DNA of 64,000 nucleotides, from positions 105,313-169,312 of the forward strand of contig NZ_JADWPD010000026.1 of NCBI RefSeq assembly GCF_017308975.1. The letters are read 5' to 3'. Made by a program: the position numbers and the translations under genes. The notes under the pieces were generated by a model. That model saw only the letters and a list, made by a program, of their open reading frames with translations. It made no database searches and had not been told where the DNA came from. The stretch is from Amycolatopsis sp. MtRt-6. Lineage in GTDB: Bacteria; Actinomycetota; Actinomycetes; Mycobacteriales; Pseudonocardiaceae. Below, piece after piece: positions 17,066-26,000 of this stretch (position 1 is its first letter; every line of letters begins with the position of its first letter).

Positions 17066-19435
17066 ATGTTCCGGAGCGCGGGAGCCGTGGCCGCGGCGGT
17101 GCTCTTGGCCGCCGGCGTCGTCGCCGCGGCGCCGCCCGCCCAGGCCGCCACCTCGATCACGATCAACGGCGGTTCGGGCGGGCGCACATTCGACGGCGTC
17201 GGCGCGGTCAGCGGCGGCGGTGGCAACAGCCGGCTGCTGATCGACTACCCCGAGCCGCAACGCGGTCAGATCCTCGACTACCTGTTCAAGCCCGGTTACG
17301 GCGCCGCGCTGCAGATCCTCAAGGTGGAGATGGGCGGGGACACCAACTCCACCAGCGGCGCGGAGCCCAGCCACGCCCACTTCCGCGGCGACCTCGACTG
17401 CAACCGCGGCTACGAGTGGTGGATCATGGAACAGGCCAAGGCGCGCAACCCCGGCATCAAGCTCGTGGGCCTGCCCTGGGGCGCGCCGGGCTGGATCGGC
17501 AACGGCACCTTCTTCTCCAACGACCTCACCGGCTACTACCTGTCGTGGCTGGGGTGCGCCAAGCAGCACGGGCTGACCATCGACTACATCACGACCGTGC
17601 AGAACGAGAAGCAGTGGAGCGCGGACTGGACCGTCACCATGCGGAACGCGCTCAACGCCAACGGGTACAGCGCCGTCAAGGTCATCTCCGGCGACTCGTG
17701 GCCGGGGGACTGGGGTCCCGCGAGCGCGATCCCGACCAACACGGCCTACCGCAACGCGACCGACGTGCTCAGCGCCCACTACACGTGCGGCTACCTCAGC
17801 GCGCAGACGTCGTGCACGGTCCCGGCGAACGTCATCAACACCGGCAAGACGCTGTGGTCCAGCGAAAACGGCTCCCAGGACTACAACGACGGCGCCAAGC
17901 CGCTGGCCCGCGGCATCAACCGCGTCTACCTCGACGGCAAGATGACCGCCTACCTCAACTGGGACCTGATCGCCGCGACCACGCCGAACATCCCCTGGCC
18001 GACCGTGGGGCTGATCCTGGCCAACCAGCCGTGGTCGGGCTGGTACTCGGTCGGCAAGGACGCGTGGGCGCTGGCGCACACGACGCAGTTCACCGCGCCC
18101 GGCTGGAAGTACCTCGACTCGTCCAGCGGCTACCTGGGCGGGAACCGCGCCAACGGCAGCTACGTCTCGCTGAAGTCGCCGAACAACACCGACTACAGCA
18201 CGATCGTCGAGACGATGGACGCCACGTCGGCCCAGACGCTGAACCTGAACGTCACCGGCGGGCTGTCCACCGGCCCGGTGCACGTGTGGGCGACCAACCT
18301 GAACTCGAACAACCCGGCCGACCACTTCGTCCGCGGCGCCGACATCACCCCGTCCGGCGGGGCCTTCTCCTTCACCGCCCAGCCCGGCTACCAGTACACC
18401 TTCACGACCACCACCGGGCAGGGCAAGGGCACCGCGACGAGCCCGCCGCAGGGCTCGCTGAACCTGCCCTACGGCGACGACTTCGACGGGTACGCGACGG
18501 GCAAGGAAGCCAAGTACCTGATGGACATGGAGGGCGCCTTCGAGACCGCTGCCTGCGGGGGCGGCCGCGCGGGCACGTGCGTGCGCCAGGCCGCGACGCA
18601 GAAGACGATCCCGTGGAAGAAGTTCGTCGATCCGTACGCGCTGCTGGGCAACGTCGCCTGGAGCAACTACACGCTCAACGTGGACGTGCTGCTGGAGAAG
18701 GCCGGGTACGTCGAGCTGATCGGCCACGCCGGCTCGCAGGACACCGGCAACCAGGGCGCCATGAACGCCTACTACCTGCGGGTGAGCGACACCGGTGCCT
18801 GGTCGATCCGCCGCAACAACACGAGCCAGCAGATCACGACGCTGCGCAGCGGGACGACGGCCGCGCTCGGCACCGGCAGCTGGCACAAGCTGTCACTGGG
18901 TTTCTCCGGCAGCACGATCACCGCGGCCGTCGACGGCACGGTGCTCGGCACGGTCACCGACGGCACGTTCCCGGCCGGCCAGGTCGGGATCGGCACGAGC
19001 GTGGGCGAGACCGCGCAGTTCGACAACCTCGCCGTCACGGGGACGGGCGGCGGCACGACGTCGGTGCTGCGCAACACCGGTTCCGGCCGCTGCCTCGACG
19101 TCCCGAACGTGTCCCAGACGAACGGCACCCAGGTGACGCTGTGGGACTGCAACGGCGGCGGCAACCAGCAGTGGACGCTGACCTCCGGGAAGCAGCTGCT
19201 GGTGTACGGCAGCAAGTGCCTCGACGCCGAGGGCGCGGCCACGACGGCGGGCACCAAGGCGATCATCTGGGACTGCACGGGCGGCACCAACCAGCAGTGG
19301 AACACGGCCGCCGACGGGACGATCACGGGGGTCCAATCAGGACTGTGCCTGACGCCGGGCGGAAACGGGAACAGCGCACCGGTGACCCTGCAGGCGTGTA
19401 CGGGCGGAAGCGGCCAGAAATGGACGCGAGGCTGA
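17066..19435 (+). CDS. GH59 family beta-galactosidase/galactocerebrosidase-like enzyme with ricin-type lectin domain
   Basis: This 789-residue secreted protein belongs to family GH59, best known from animal galactosylceramidase. After a Sec signal (ending AQAAT) the catalytic barrel has FDGVGAVSGGG, DYPEPQRGQILDYLFKP, LKVEMGGDTNST and RGYEWWIMEQAKARNP, closely matching GALC. Acid/base Glu181 (TVQNEKQ) and nucleophile Glu267 (WSSENGS) correspond to human E182 and E258. A beta-sandwich and lectin-like domain follow, as in GALC. Residues about 665-789 form an added ricin-type beta-trefoil with CLD and QQW repeats. A role on galactosylated plant or microbial glycans or glycolipids is inferred. 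ATG 17066 is chosen because the signal peptide starts there. Confidence 0.88.
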   Translation: MFRSAGAVAAAVLLAAGVVAAAPPAQAATSITINGGSGGRTFDGVGAVSGGGGNSRLLIDYPEPQRGQILDYLFKPGYGAALQILKVEMGGDTNSTSGAEPSHAHFRGDLDCNRGYEWWIMEQAKARNPGIKLVGLPWGAPGWIGNGTFFSNDLTGYYLSWLGCAKQHGLTIDYITTVQNEKQWSADWTVTMRNALNANGYSAVKVISGDSWPGDWGPASAIPTNTAYRNATDVLSAHYTCGYLSAQTSCTVPANVINTGKTLWSSENGSQDYNDGAKPLARGINRVYLDGKMTAYLNWDLIAATTPNIPWPTVGLILANQPWSGWYSVGKDAWALAHTTQFTAPGWKYLDSSSGYLGGNRANGSYVSLKSPNNTDYSTIVETMDATSAQTLNLNVTGGLSTGPVHVWATNLNSNNPADHFVRGADITPSGGAFSFTAQPGYQYTFTTTTGQGKGTATSPPQGSLNLPYGDDFDGYATGKEAKYLMDMEGAFETAACGGGRAGTCVRQAATQKTIPWKKFVDPYALLGNVAWSNYTLNVDVLLEKAGYVELIGHAGSQDTGNQGAMNAYYLRVSDTGAWSIRRNNTSQQITTLRSGTTAALGTGSWHKLSLGFSGSTITAAVDGTVLGTVTDGTFPAGQVGIGTSVGETAQFDNLAVTGTGGGTTSVLRNTGSGRCLDVPNVSQTNGTQVTLWDCNGGGNQQWTLTSGKQLLVYGSKCLDAEGAATTAGTKAIIWDCTGGTNQQWNTAADGTITGVQSGLCLTPGGNGNSAPVTLQACTGGSGQKWTRG

Positions 19436-19463
19436 CTCGCCCGGCGATTTCCGCACATTGCCG

Positions 19464-19503
19464 AACCCTTGTTCCGCTATCTGCGGATAGCGGAACAAGG
19501 GTT
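19464..19503. terminator. Perfect 18-bp stem-loop, bidirectional terminator
   Basis: Arms at 19464-19481 and 19486-19503 are perfectly complementary over 18 bases around the loop TGCG. The hairpin lies between the convergent ends of GH59 and the small-peptide gene at 19551. It is the strongest simple hairpin noticed in the window. Confidence 0.85.
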
Positions 19504-19550
19504 GCCGGAACGGGTGCACCCACCACCCGCACCGGCAGCCCCGGGCAGGG

Positions 19551-19832
19551 TCAGCGCGCGGCGCGGGCCGCCGTGGTCCGCAGCCCGACCATGCCGTCCG
19601 AAGACATGTCACGCAGGTCTCCCAGCCCGGCGAGCACCTCGGGAGTTTCCTGGACACAGCCGTGGTTCTTGCAGTTCACGTGCCCGTAGTAGTAGCCCGC
19701 GGCCCCGCCGATGATGCCCGCGGCGGCGACGATCCAGCAGGTGCAGAGCGTCGGCAGCATGACCTCGGCCTCTGCCCGGAGCGGTTGCAGATCGCCCGAA
19801 ACGAGCGTGGCGACGGATTCGACTCGGTTCAC
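19551..19832 (-). CDS. Small Cys-containing, Gly-zipper membrane peptide (93 aa), unknown family, paralogue A
   Basis: A GTG start at 19832 is preceded by a near-ideal GAGGAGG ribosome site. The product has a hydrophilic N-terminal third, then PTLCTCW, a glycine-rich hydrophobic helix (IVAAAGIIGGAAGYYYG), a CKNHGC pair, and an acidic-to-basic tail ending RTTAARAAR. The divergent gene at 19991 encodes a clear relative. The two share P-x-LC at the start of the hydrophobic part, an N-H/G pattern followed by TPEVL or TPDIL, and RTTA near the end. The size and helix recall unmodified bacteriocins or ribosomal peptide precursors, but no maturation enzyme, exporter or immunity gene of a known class is assigned. 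Function unknown. Confidence 0.65.
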   Translation of the reverse strand: MNRVESVATLVSGDLQPLRAEAEVMLPTLCTCWIVAAAGIIGGAAGYYYGHVNCKNHGCVQETPEVLAGLGDLRDMSSDGMVGLRTTAARAAR

Positions 19833-19990
19833 TTTTCCTCCTCGGGCCGCGTGGAGCGTCCACGTCGCAGGCAATGGTAGGCGGCCGATCGAGAGTGCGA
19901 CTCCTCACGTTGGCTGATGTTTCCCGCGATGACGCCGAGGTAACGTGCCCGTGAACGCCGTCGTTCGCACAGTACGAAAGCAGGTCCGAA

Positions 19991-20245
19991 ATGAACGTCG
20001 TCGAAAAGGCCATGAACCGCGACGCACCGGCCGCCTGGCAGGAAGCCCAGTACCCCCCGCTCTGCAACGCCTTCTTCCACATAGCCACCATCGGCCTGGG
20101 CGCCTTCGCGGCCACCTACAACCTGTGCAAAGCGGCCTACCACAACGGCGGCCACCTGGACACACCGGACATTCTCGTGGACGAGGCCGCCGGGTTCTCC
20201 GCCGACGCTCTCGTCCACGCCCGGACCACCGCACTGCTCCGCTGA
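19991..20245 (+). CDS. Small Cys-containing hydrophobic peptide (84 aa), unknown family, paralogue B
   Basis: The ATG at 19991 opens a product with a polar N-terminus, then PPLCNAFFH, a hydrophobic Gly/Ala-rich segment (IATIGLGAFAATYNLC), YHNGGH, TPDIL and a tail containing RTTALLR. It aligns along most of its length with the divergent peptide at 19551-19832, keeping one cysteine at each end of the hydrophobic part but lacking the CKNHGC pair. The ribosome site is weaker (GCAGG). The two genes share a 158-base promoter region containing the palindrome CGTGGAGCGTCCACG at 19850-19864. Function unknown; a paired antimicrobial or signalling peptide is one possibility. Confidence 0.6.
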   Translation: MNVVEKAMNRDAPAAWQEAQYPPLCNAFFHIATIGLGAFAATYNLCKAAYHNGGHLDTPDILVDEAAGFSADALVHARTTALLR

Positions 20246-20250
20246 GGCAA

Positions 20251-20294
20251 GTTCGAAGCGCCGGACGGCTCCTCACGCCGTCCGGCGCTTGAAC
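20251..20294. terminator. Strong hairpin between peptide gene and ABC permease
   Basis: GTTCGAAGCGCCGGACGGC at 20251-20269 pairs with 20277-20294 over 18 bases with a single bulged G and a 7-base loop. It serves the convergent ends of the peptide gene (stop at 20245) and the permease gene, whose last codons lie inside the second arm. Confidence 0.75.
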
Positions 20295-21055
20295 AGGCGG
20301 CCGGTCGCCGCGACCGACACGGCGAGGATGCCGGCGCACCACGCGAGGGCGAGCCAGGCGCTGTTCCCGACCGGGGTGCCGAGCAGGAAGCCGCGCAGTG
20401 CCTCGATCAACGGCGTGAACGGCTGGTTCTCCGCGAACCCGTGGATCCACGCCGGCATCGTGTTCACCGGCACGAACGCGCTGCTCGGGTACGGCAGGAA
20501 CATCACGAAGAACGTGAAGCCGTTCGCCGCCTCCGGGGTTTTCGCCAGCAGGCCGACCGCGGCGGACGCCCACGACAGCGCCAGGATCGCGGCCAGCAGC
20601 AGCCCGGCGGCCGCCAGCCAGTCCACAAAGGACGCCGAAGGCCGGAAGCCGATCAGGAACGCGACGCCGAGCACCAGCACGGTCGAGACGAGGTTGCGGG
20701 CGGTGCTCGCGGCGACGTGCCCGCCGAGCACGGCCGCGCCCCGCACGTCCATCGACCGGAACCGGTCCATGATCCCGCTGGTCATGTCGTTCGTGACGGC
20801 CACCGCGGTGAGCGAGGCGCCGAACGACGCGCACAGCATGATCACCCCGGGCACGACGTACGTCACGTACTCGGTGCCGGTCCGGATCGCGCCGCCGAAC
20901 AGGTAGACGAACAGCAGCATCAGCATGATCGGCAGGGCGAGCGAGGTGATCAGCGCGTCGCCGTTGCGGATCGTCAACGTGGTCGCCCGGCGGGCCAGCA
21001 CACCGAGGTCGCCCAGCGGCGAGGCGGGACGGGTGGCGGAGAGCGTGTCAGACAC
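20273..21055 (-). CDS. ABC-2 type exporter permease (DrrB-like)
   Basis: This 260-residue membrane protein has six likely helices and the ABC2_membrane pattern, including the YVTYVVPGVIMLCASFG block and a late MFLPYPSSAFVPVNTMP loop typical of daunorubicin-resistance-type DrrB permeases. It should pair with the ATPase encoded just upstream, with which it overlaps by 8 bases. The likely role is efflux of a hydrophobic drug or lipid; the ligand is unknown. It is probably controlled by the divergent TetR gene at 22116. Confidence 0.9.
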   Translation of the reverse strand: MSDTLSATRPASPLGDLGVLARRATTLTIRNGDALITSLALPIMLMLLFVYLFGGAIRTGTEYVTYVVPGVIMLCASFGASLTAVAVTNDMTSGIMDRFRSMDVRGAAVLGGHVAASTARNLVSTVLVLGVAFLIGFRPSASFVDWLAAAGLLLAAILALSWASAAVGLLAKTPEAANGFTFFVMFLPYPSSAFVPVNTMPAWIHGFAENQPFTPLIEALRGFLLGTPVGNSAWLALAWCAGILAVSVAATGRLFKRRTA

Positions 21056-22013
21056 CGGCTCGCTCCTTGTCGTGGGTGGTGGTCGCGTGCCCGGTCAGCG
21101 CCAGGAACACGTCGTCGAGGGTCGCGGAGTGCACGGCGAACCGGTGTACCGCGGTCCGGTCCGGGTCGAGCGCGTCGAGCAGGGCGCGGACGTGCCCGGC
21201 GGTGCCGTCGGTCGCGACCGACAGCGAGAGCCGCTCGCGGTCGGGCAGCAGCGCCCGGTCGCGCAGGTGGGCGGCGAGCGTGTCGAACGCGGCCCGGTCG
21301 GTGAGCGTCAGGTCGAGCCGGTGGCCTGACACCCGCTGCTTGAGCTGCGCCGCGGTGCCTTCCGCGACGATCCGGCCGCCGTCGACGAGTGCGATCCGGC
21401 CGGCCAGCTTGTCGGCCTCTTCCAGGTACTGCGTCGTGAGGAAGATCGTGACGCCGGAGCGCGCGAGCTCGGCGAGCACGGTCCACATCGCGGCCCGGCT
21501 GCGCGGGTCGAGGCCGGTGGTGGGCTCGTCGAGGAAGATCACCGCGGGCGCCGCGATCAGGCTCGCGGCCAGGTCGAGGCGCCGGCGCATGCCACCCGAG
21601 TAGGTGCCGGTGCGCCGCGTGCCCGCTTCGGTCAGGTCGAACTGCTCCAGCAGCTCGGCGGCGCGGCGGGTGGCGGCGCGCCGGGACAGGCGGCAGAGCC
21701 TGCCCAGCATCACCAGGTTCTCCGCGCCGGTCTGCGCCTCGTCGAGCGCGGTGTCCTGACCGGTGAGGCTGATGCTGCGGCGCACCAGCCCGCGCTCCCG
21801 CACCACGTCGTGCCCGGCGACCCGCGCCGAGCCGGCGTCGGGGCTGGTCAGGGTGGTCAGGATGCGCACGGTGGTGGTCTTGCCGGCACCGTTCGGGCCG
21901 AGCAGCGCGAACACGCTGCCAGGTGGGACGTGCAGGTCGATGCCGGTGAGGACCGGCACCGGACCGTAGGACTTCGTGAGGCCGGTAGCCTCGATCGCTG
22001 GTTCGCCGGACAT
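21048..22013 (-). CDS. ABC exporter ATP-binding protein (DrrA-like)
   Basis: This 321-residue cytoplasmic ATPase drives the partner permease. It has Walker A GPNGAGKTTT, signature YSGGMRRR, Walker B VIFLDEPTTGLDPRSR and the switch His region FLTTQYLEEADK. It also has the C-terminal extension of the DrrA subfamily, ending in the VHSATLDDVFLALTGH box typical of drug and antibiotic exporters. The start ATG follows AGGGGGA. The divergent TetR gene and 21-base-spaced direct repeats upstream suggest ligand-induced expression. Confidence 0.92.
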   Translation of the reverse strand: MSGEPAIEATGLTKSYGPVPVLTGIDLHVPPGSVFALLGPNGAGKTTTVRILTTLTSPDAGSARVAGHDVVRERGLVRRSISLTGQDTALDEAQTGAENLVMLGRLCRLSRRAATRRAAELLEQFDLTEAGTRRTGTYSGGMRRRLDLAASLIAAPAVIFLDEPTTGLDPRSRAAMWTVLAELARSGVTIFLTTQYLEEADKLAGRIALVDGGRIVAEGTAAQLKQRVSGHRLDLTLTDRAAFDTLAAHLRDRALLPDRERLSLSVATDGTAGHVRALLDALDPDRTAVHRFAVHSATLDDVFLALTGHATTTHDKERAGV

Positions 22014-22038
22014 GGTTCCCCCTGGGAGTCGGCGGGCT

Positions 22039-22078
22039 TACTGCGTACGGCATAAACTCTACTGCGTAGGGTGTAAAC
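22039..22078. promoter_or_regulatory. Tandem 19-base direct repeats, probable TetR operator
   Basis: TACTGCGTACGGCATAAAC at 22039-22057 and TACTGCGTAGGGTGTAAAC at 22060-22078 match at 16 of 19 positions with a 21-base period, so both face the same side of the helix. They fill the gap between the divergent DrrA-like and TetR genes. A small hairpin (TCAGGG-TTTT-CCCTGA, 22085-22100) follows in the TetR leader. Confidence 0.65.
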
Positions 22079-22115
22079 AGTGAATCAGGGTTTTCCCTGA
22101 GGCGAGGTCAGGGTG

Positions 22116-22970
22116 ATGAGCGGCGACAACGCGGAGACCGGGCTCCCGGCCAGTTTCGAGCTGGTCTGGGGCGTGCGCGACCGGCCGGCCAAGGGGCCCA
22201 AGCGCGGGCTGTCGCTCGAGCAGATCGTCGAGGCGGCCATCGACGTCGCCGACGCCGAGGGCATCGGCGGGGTCTCCATGAGCCGGGTCGCGAAGGAGCT
22301 CGGCGCCTCGGCCATGTCGCTCTACCGCTACGTCGGCTCGAAGGACGAGCTGCTCGCGCTCATGATCGACGGCGCGTTCGGCCGGCTCGACATCGCCGAG
22401 CCCGCCGAAGGCACGTGGCGCGAGCGGCTCGAGCGCTGGGCCGAGATCGAGCTCACCGGCTACCGCCGGTTCCCGTGGGTGCTGCGCATCCCGATCGCCG
22501 GCGCGCCGATCATGCCGAACCAGCTGCGGTTCCTCGAATGGGGACTGCGAACCCTCGGCGGCACCGGGCTCGCGGAGGAGGACAAGCTTTCGTCGGTCCT
22601 GCTCGTCACCAGCTTCACCCGCAGCTTCGCCATGCTGAGCAGCGACCTCGCGGCGGCGTCGGAGTCGGCGGACCCGACGGCCCGCGCGATGCCGAAGTAC
22701 GGCGAGCTGATCAAGAAGCTGACCACCCGGGCGGAGTTCCCCGCCCTGCACGCGGTGGTCGACGCGGGCACGTTCGACGACGACGGCGAGTTCGACGGTC
22801 TCGACCACGACTTCCGGTTCGGGCTCGAGCGCGTGCTCGACGGCATCGGGAAACTCGTCGACCGGGTCAGCCGGCGGGCCGGGATCGGGGACCTCACCCG
22901 TAATCGAGCAGGCATCTCGCGTGATCAGAGGGGCATCTCGCGTGATCAGAGGGGCATCTCGCGTGATTGA
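22116..22970 (+). CDS. TetR family regulator with repeat-derived C-terminal tail
   Basis: This 284-residue repressor has an N-terminal extension, an HTH (VAKELGASAMSLYRYVGSKDEL) and the large TetR_C domain of tetracycline-repressor-like regulators beside drug exporters. GTG 22113 and ATG 22116 are adjacent; ATG is preferred. The last 20 or so residues are three copies of GISRD separated by QR, because the reading frame runs into the 21-base DNA repeat at 22911-23034 before reaching a stop. This tail is not family sequence and is probably neutral. The expected target is the promoter of the divergent DrrAB-like exporter. Confidence 0.9.
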   Translation: MSGDNAETGLPASFELVWGVRDRPAKGPKRGLSLEQIVEAAIDVADAEGIGGVSMSRVAKELGASAMSLYRYVGSKDELLALMIDGAFGRLDIAEPAEGTWRERLERWAEIELTGYRRFPWVLRIPIAGAPIMPNQLRFLEWGLRTLGGTGLAEEDKLSSVLLVTSFTRSFAMLSSDLAAASESADPTARAMPKYGELIKKLTTRAEFPALHAVVDAGTFDDDGEFDGLDHDFRFGLERVLDGIGKLVDRVSRRAGIGDLTRNRAGISRDQRGISRDQRGISRD

Positions 22971-23034
22971 AGGGGCATCACGGGTGATGCCCCTCCCGTC
23001 ACGCGTGATGCCCCTCCAAGCACGTGAGATGCCC
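22911..23034. repeat. 21-base direct repeats followed by inverted copies
   Basis: Units beginning GGCATC start at 22911, 22932, 22953 and 22974 (21-base period). Three inverted copies ending in GATGCCC follow up to 23034. The fourth unit and first inverted copy form a perfect 10-base-arm hairpin at 22972-22993 (GGGGCATCAC, GTGATGCCCC). The array lies between convergent genes, covers the TetR stop codon and could terminate both transcripts. Unit spacing is contiguous, so it is not a CRISPR array. Confidence 0.8.
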
Positions 23035-23060
23035 GGTGGGACACGCCTGGTGGCGCTACC

Positions 23061-26000
23061 TCAGCGCTTGGTGCGGTCCCAGATCACCACCGGCGGTGCG
23101 TCCGGGTAGTCCGTGTCGTGTGCGATGACCTTGTCCACCTTCGGGTTGTGGCGCAGGATCGGGAACTCGTCCATGTCGAACACGTTGTTGGGCCGGCGCG
23201 AACCCAGCTCGTCGCCCTGGCCCGGCCAGCCGCTGGACTTGCCCGGGGTGTTCGGCAGGGCGATGTGGACGTCGCCTTCCGCGTTGTGTGCCAACGCCTT
23301 CGACGCGTCCTTCCAGACCTTCTCGCCGTTCGGGTGGTTGTCGGCGAACTTCGGCATCTCGACGCCGTTGTCCTTCAGGATTCCTTCGAGCGTGTTGCCG
23401 CCGTTCTTCTTCGCCAGGTCGATCGCCGGGTCCTCGATCGAGCCGTGGTACTTCGAGTCGGAGAGGGGCTTGCCGGTCGCCGGGTCGACGACCGAGTCCT
23501 TGATGTGGCCGCCCGACCAGAACCAGGACTTGTCCTTGCCCGGCGCCATCATGTCGTTCCACTTCTCCGAGAACTTGGCGTACTGCTCGTCGGTCATGTT
23601 GTGCGGGCGGATCTTGCCGTCCGGGTCGCGGAACTCGTCGAGGCCGTCCGGCTTCTTGGAGCCGGGCGGGAGCTTGCCCGCGTCGCCGCCGCCCGCCGGG
23701 TTGTCCGGGGACTTCGGGCCGCCCGTCTTGCCGCACGGGCTCTGCGTCAGGCCGAGCGGGTCGCTCCGCAGGTGCGGCTGCTCGACGTAACCCACCGGGT
23801 CGGATGCCGCCGCGAGGCCGAGCGGGTCCTGGCTCAGGTAGCGGCCCGTCCGCGGGTCGTAGTAGCGGTAGACGTTGTAGTGCAGGCCGGTTTCGGCGTC
23901 GCGGTACTGGCCGGGGAAGGCCAGCGGCATCGGCGCGGTACCCGGCGTCGACGGCAGCAGCTCGCCCCAGAAGCTCGTCCGCGCCTGCCACTCGACGCCG
24001 CCGTCCGGGCCCAGCAGCTCGGTCGGCGTGCCGGCCGGCGACGTCACCACCGTGTGGAACCGCACCTCGGCGCCTCGCTGCTCGACCTGGACCACCGGCC
24101 GGCCGTCGTCGGGGTGCCGCTCCCAGGTGAGCACGCGGGAAGACCCGTCGTCGGTCAGCTCGATCTCCTCGACGAGCTCGCCGCCGCTCCAGACGAACCA
24201 CGTCTCGGTGGTCTTCCGCGGCGCGCCGTCGTCGCCGAGGATCCAGCGGCGCTTGGCGAACCGGCGGCCGAGCGGGTCGTACAGGTAGGTCCAGAACGAC
24301 TCGTCCGGGCCGATCGCGGCGACCAGCCGGTCCAGCTCGTCCCAGACGAAGCGCCACCCGGCGGTCCCGGTCACCCGGCCCTGCGGGTCGTGGCCGTACC
24401 GCGTCCCGGCCGGCGGCACGAGCCGGCCCGCCGCGTCGTAGGTGAAGCGCTCGACGCCGTCCGGGGTGACCACCTCGGCGACGCGGCCCGCCGGGTCGAA
24501 CCCGAACCGGACCGGCCGCGTGTCCTCGATCGCGGCGAGCCTGCCGTCCGGCGTGTAAACGTAGCCACGCCGGCCCACGCCGGCGATCGTCTGCTCCCCG
24601 AGCCGGTCGGCCGCGTCGAAGGACTGGCGCAGGACGACGTCGCCGTCGACCGCCCGAGCGATCTCGCGACCGGCTGCGTCGTACTCGAACGTGACCTCGT
24701 GCCCCGCGATGCGCAGTGACGCCGGCCGGTCGCCGTCGTAGCGCCACTCACTGTCCACACCGGACAGTGAGGTGCGGTGGACACCGGCGGCGTCGTAGGT
24801 CCAGCGCACGCCGACGCCGTTGACGGTCTCTTCCCGCACCCGCCCGCGTTCGTCGCGCACGATCTGCAGCACCGACTCGTTGTTGATCGCGTACTCGAGC
24901 TGCCCCAGCGCGTCGTAGGCGTACCCGGTGACACCGGTCGCCGTCCGCCGTTCGACGACGTTGCCGAGCGTGTCGTAGGCGTACTCGGTGACTTCGCCGA
25001 GGCCGTTCGTCATCCGCCGCAGCTGCCCGGCCGCGTCGTAGGCGTAGGTCAGCCGGCGCCCGTCGAAGTCGGTCTCCTCGACGAGCCGCCCGGCGGGGTC
25101 GTACGTGTAGCGCCAGGTCTGGCCCCGCGGGTTGGTCACGGCGGCCAGCCGCAGTTCGGCGTCGTAGCTGTACGCCGTGCGCGCGCCCGCCGCGTCGAAC
25201 TCCTCGATCGGCAGGCCGAACGGGCCGTACGTGCGCCGGGTCGTCCGCCCGGCCGCGTCGCGGTGCTCGACGACGCGGCCTTCGCCGTCGTGGCGCCAGC
25301 TTTCCCGCTCCCCGTCGGGGCCGATCCGCCAGGAGCGCCGGCCCTCGGCCGTCCAGCCGAGCCGGGCCGCGCCGCCGGACGCGGTGTGCACCAGCCGCGG
25401 CCGGCCGAAGGGGTCGCGGTCGCCCGGCCGCGCCGCCGCGGTGATGACCGGTTCGTCGCCGAGGGGGTCCGCCGGGCCGTCGACACGCAGCCGGGTCGAG
25501 ACGCCCGGGAGGGCGGCGTGGGGATCGGCCGCCGGGGCCACGGCCCGCGCGTCGCCGGACCGCAGCTCCACCTCGCCCGTCCCGGCCGGCGCCAGCCGCA
25601 CCACGGAACCGTCCGGCCGCGTCACCGTCGTCAGCACGCCGTTTTCGTAGCCGTAGAACGTGATCCGGCCCAGTTCGTCGGCCTGCGAAAGCAGGTCGTC
25701 GTAGCGGGTCCACGAGTACCGGCGCGTGTGCCCGAGCGGGTCGGTCCGCTCGACGAGCTGGCCCGCCTCGTTCATCCGGTACGTCCAGGTGTGGCCCGTC
25801 GCGTCGGTGTAGCGGGTGGTCCGGGCTTCGGTGTCGTAGGCGAACGTGCCGTTGAGGTAGCGCTCGGCGCCGACGCTGCGGACGCAGCGGCCCGCGGCGT
25901 CGTAGACGTAGCGGTACCAGGTGCCGGTGCGGTCCTGCCAGCCGACGATCCGGTCGTCGACGTCGTAGTCGAGGTTCACCGGGCGCCCGGTGAAGCCGGC

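Noticed and set aside
16697..18886. Upstream extension of the GH6 frame to about 1177 codons
   Set aside because: The extension crosses the CelR box and the whole GH59 5' half; the signal peptide at 16696 marks the real start.
22911..23034. Possible CRISPR array
   Set aside because: Units are contiguous 21-mers with inverted copies and no unique spacers; no cas genes.
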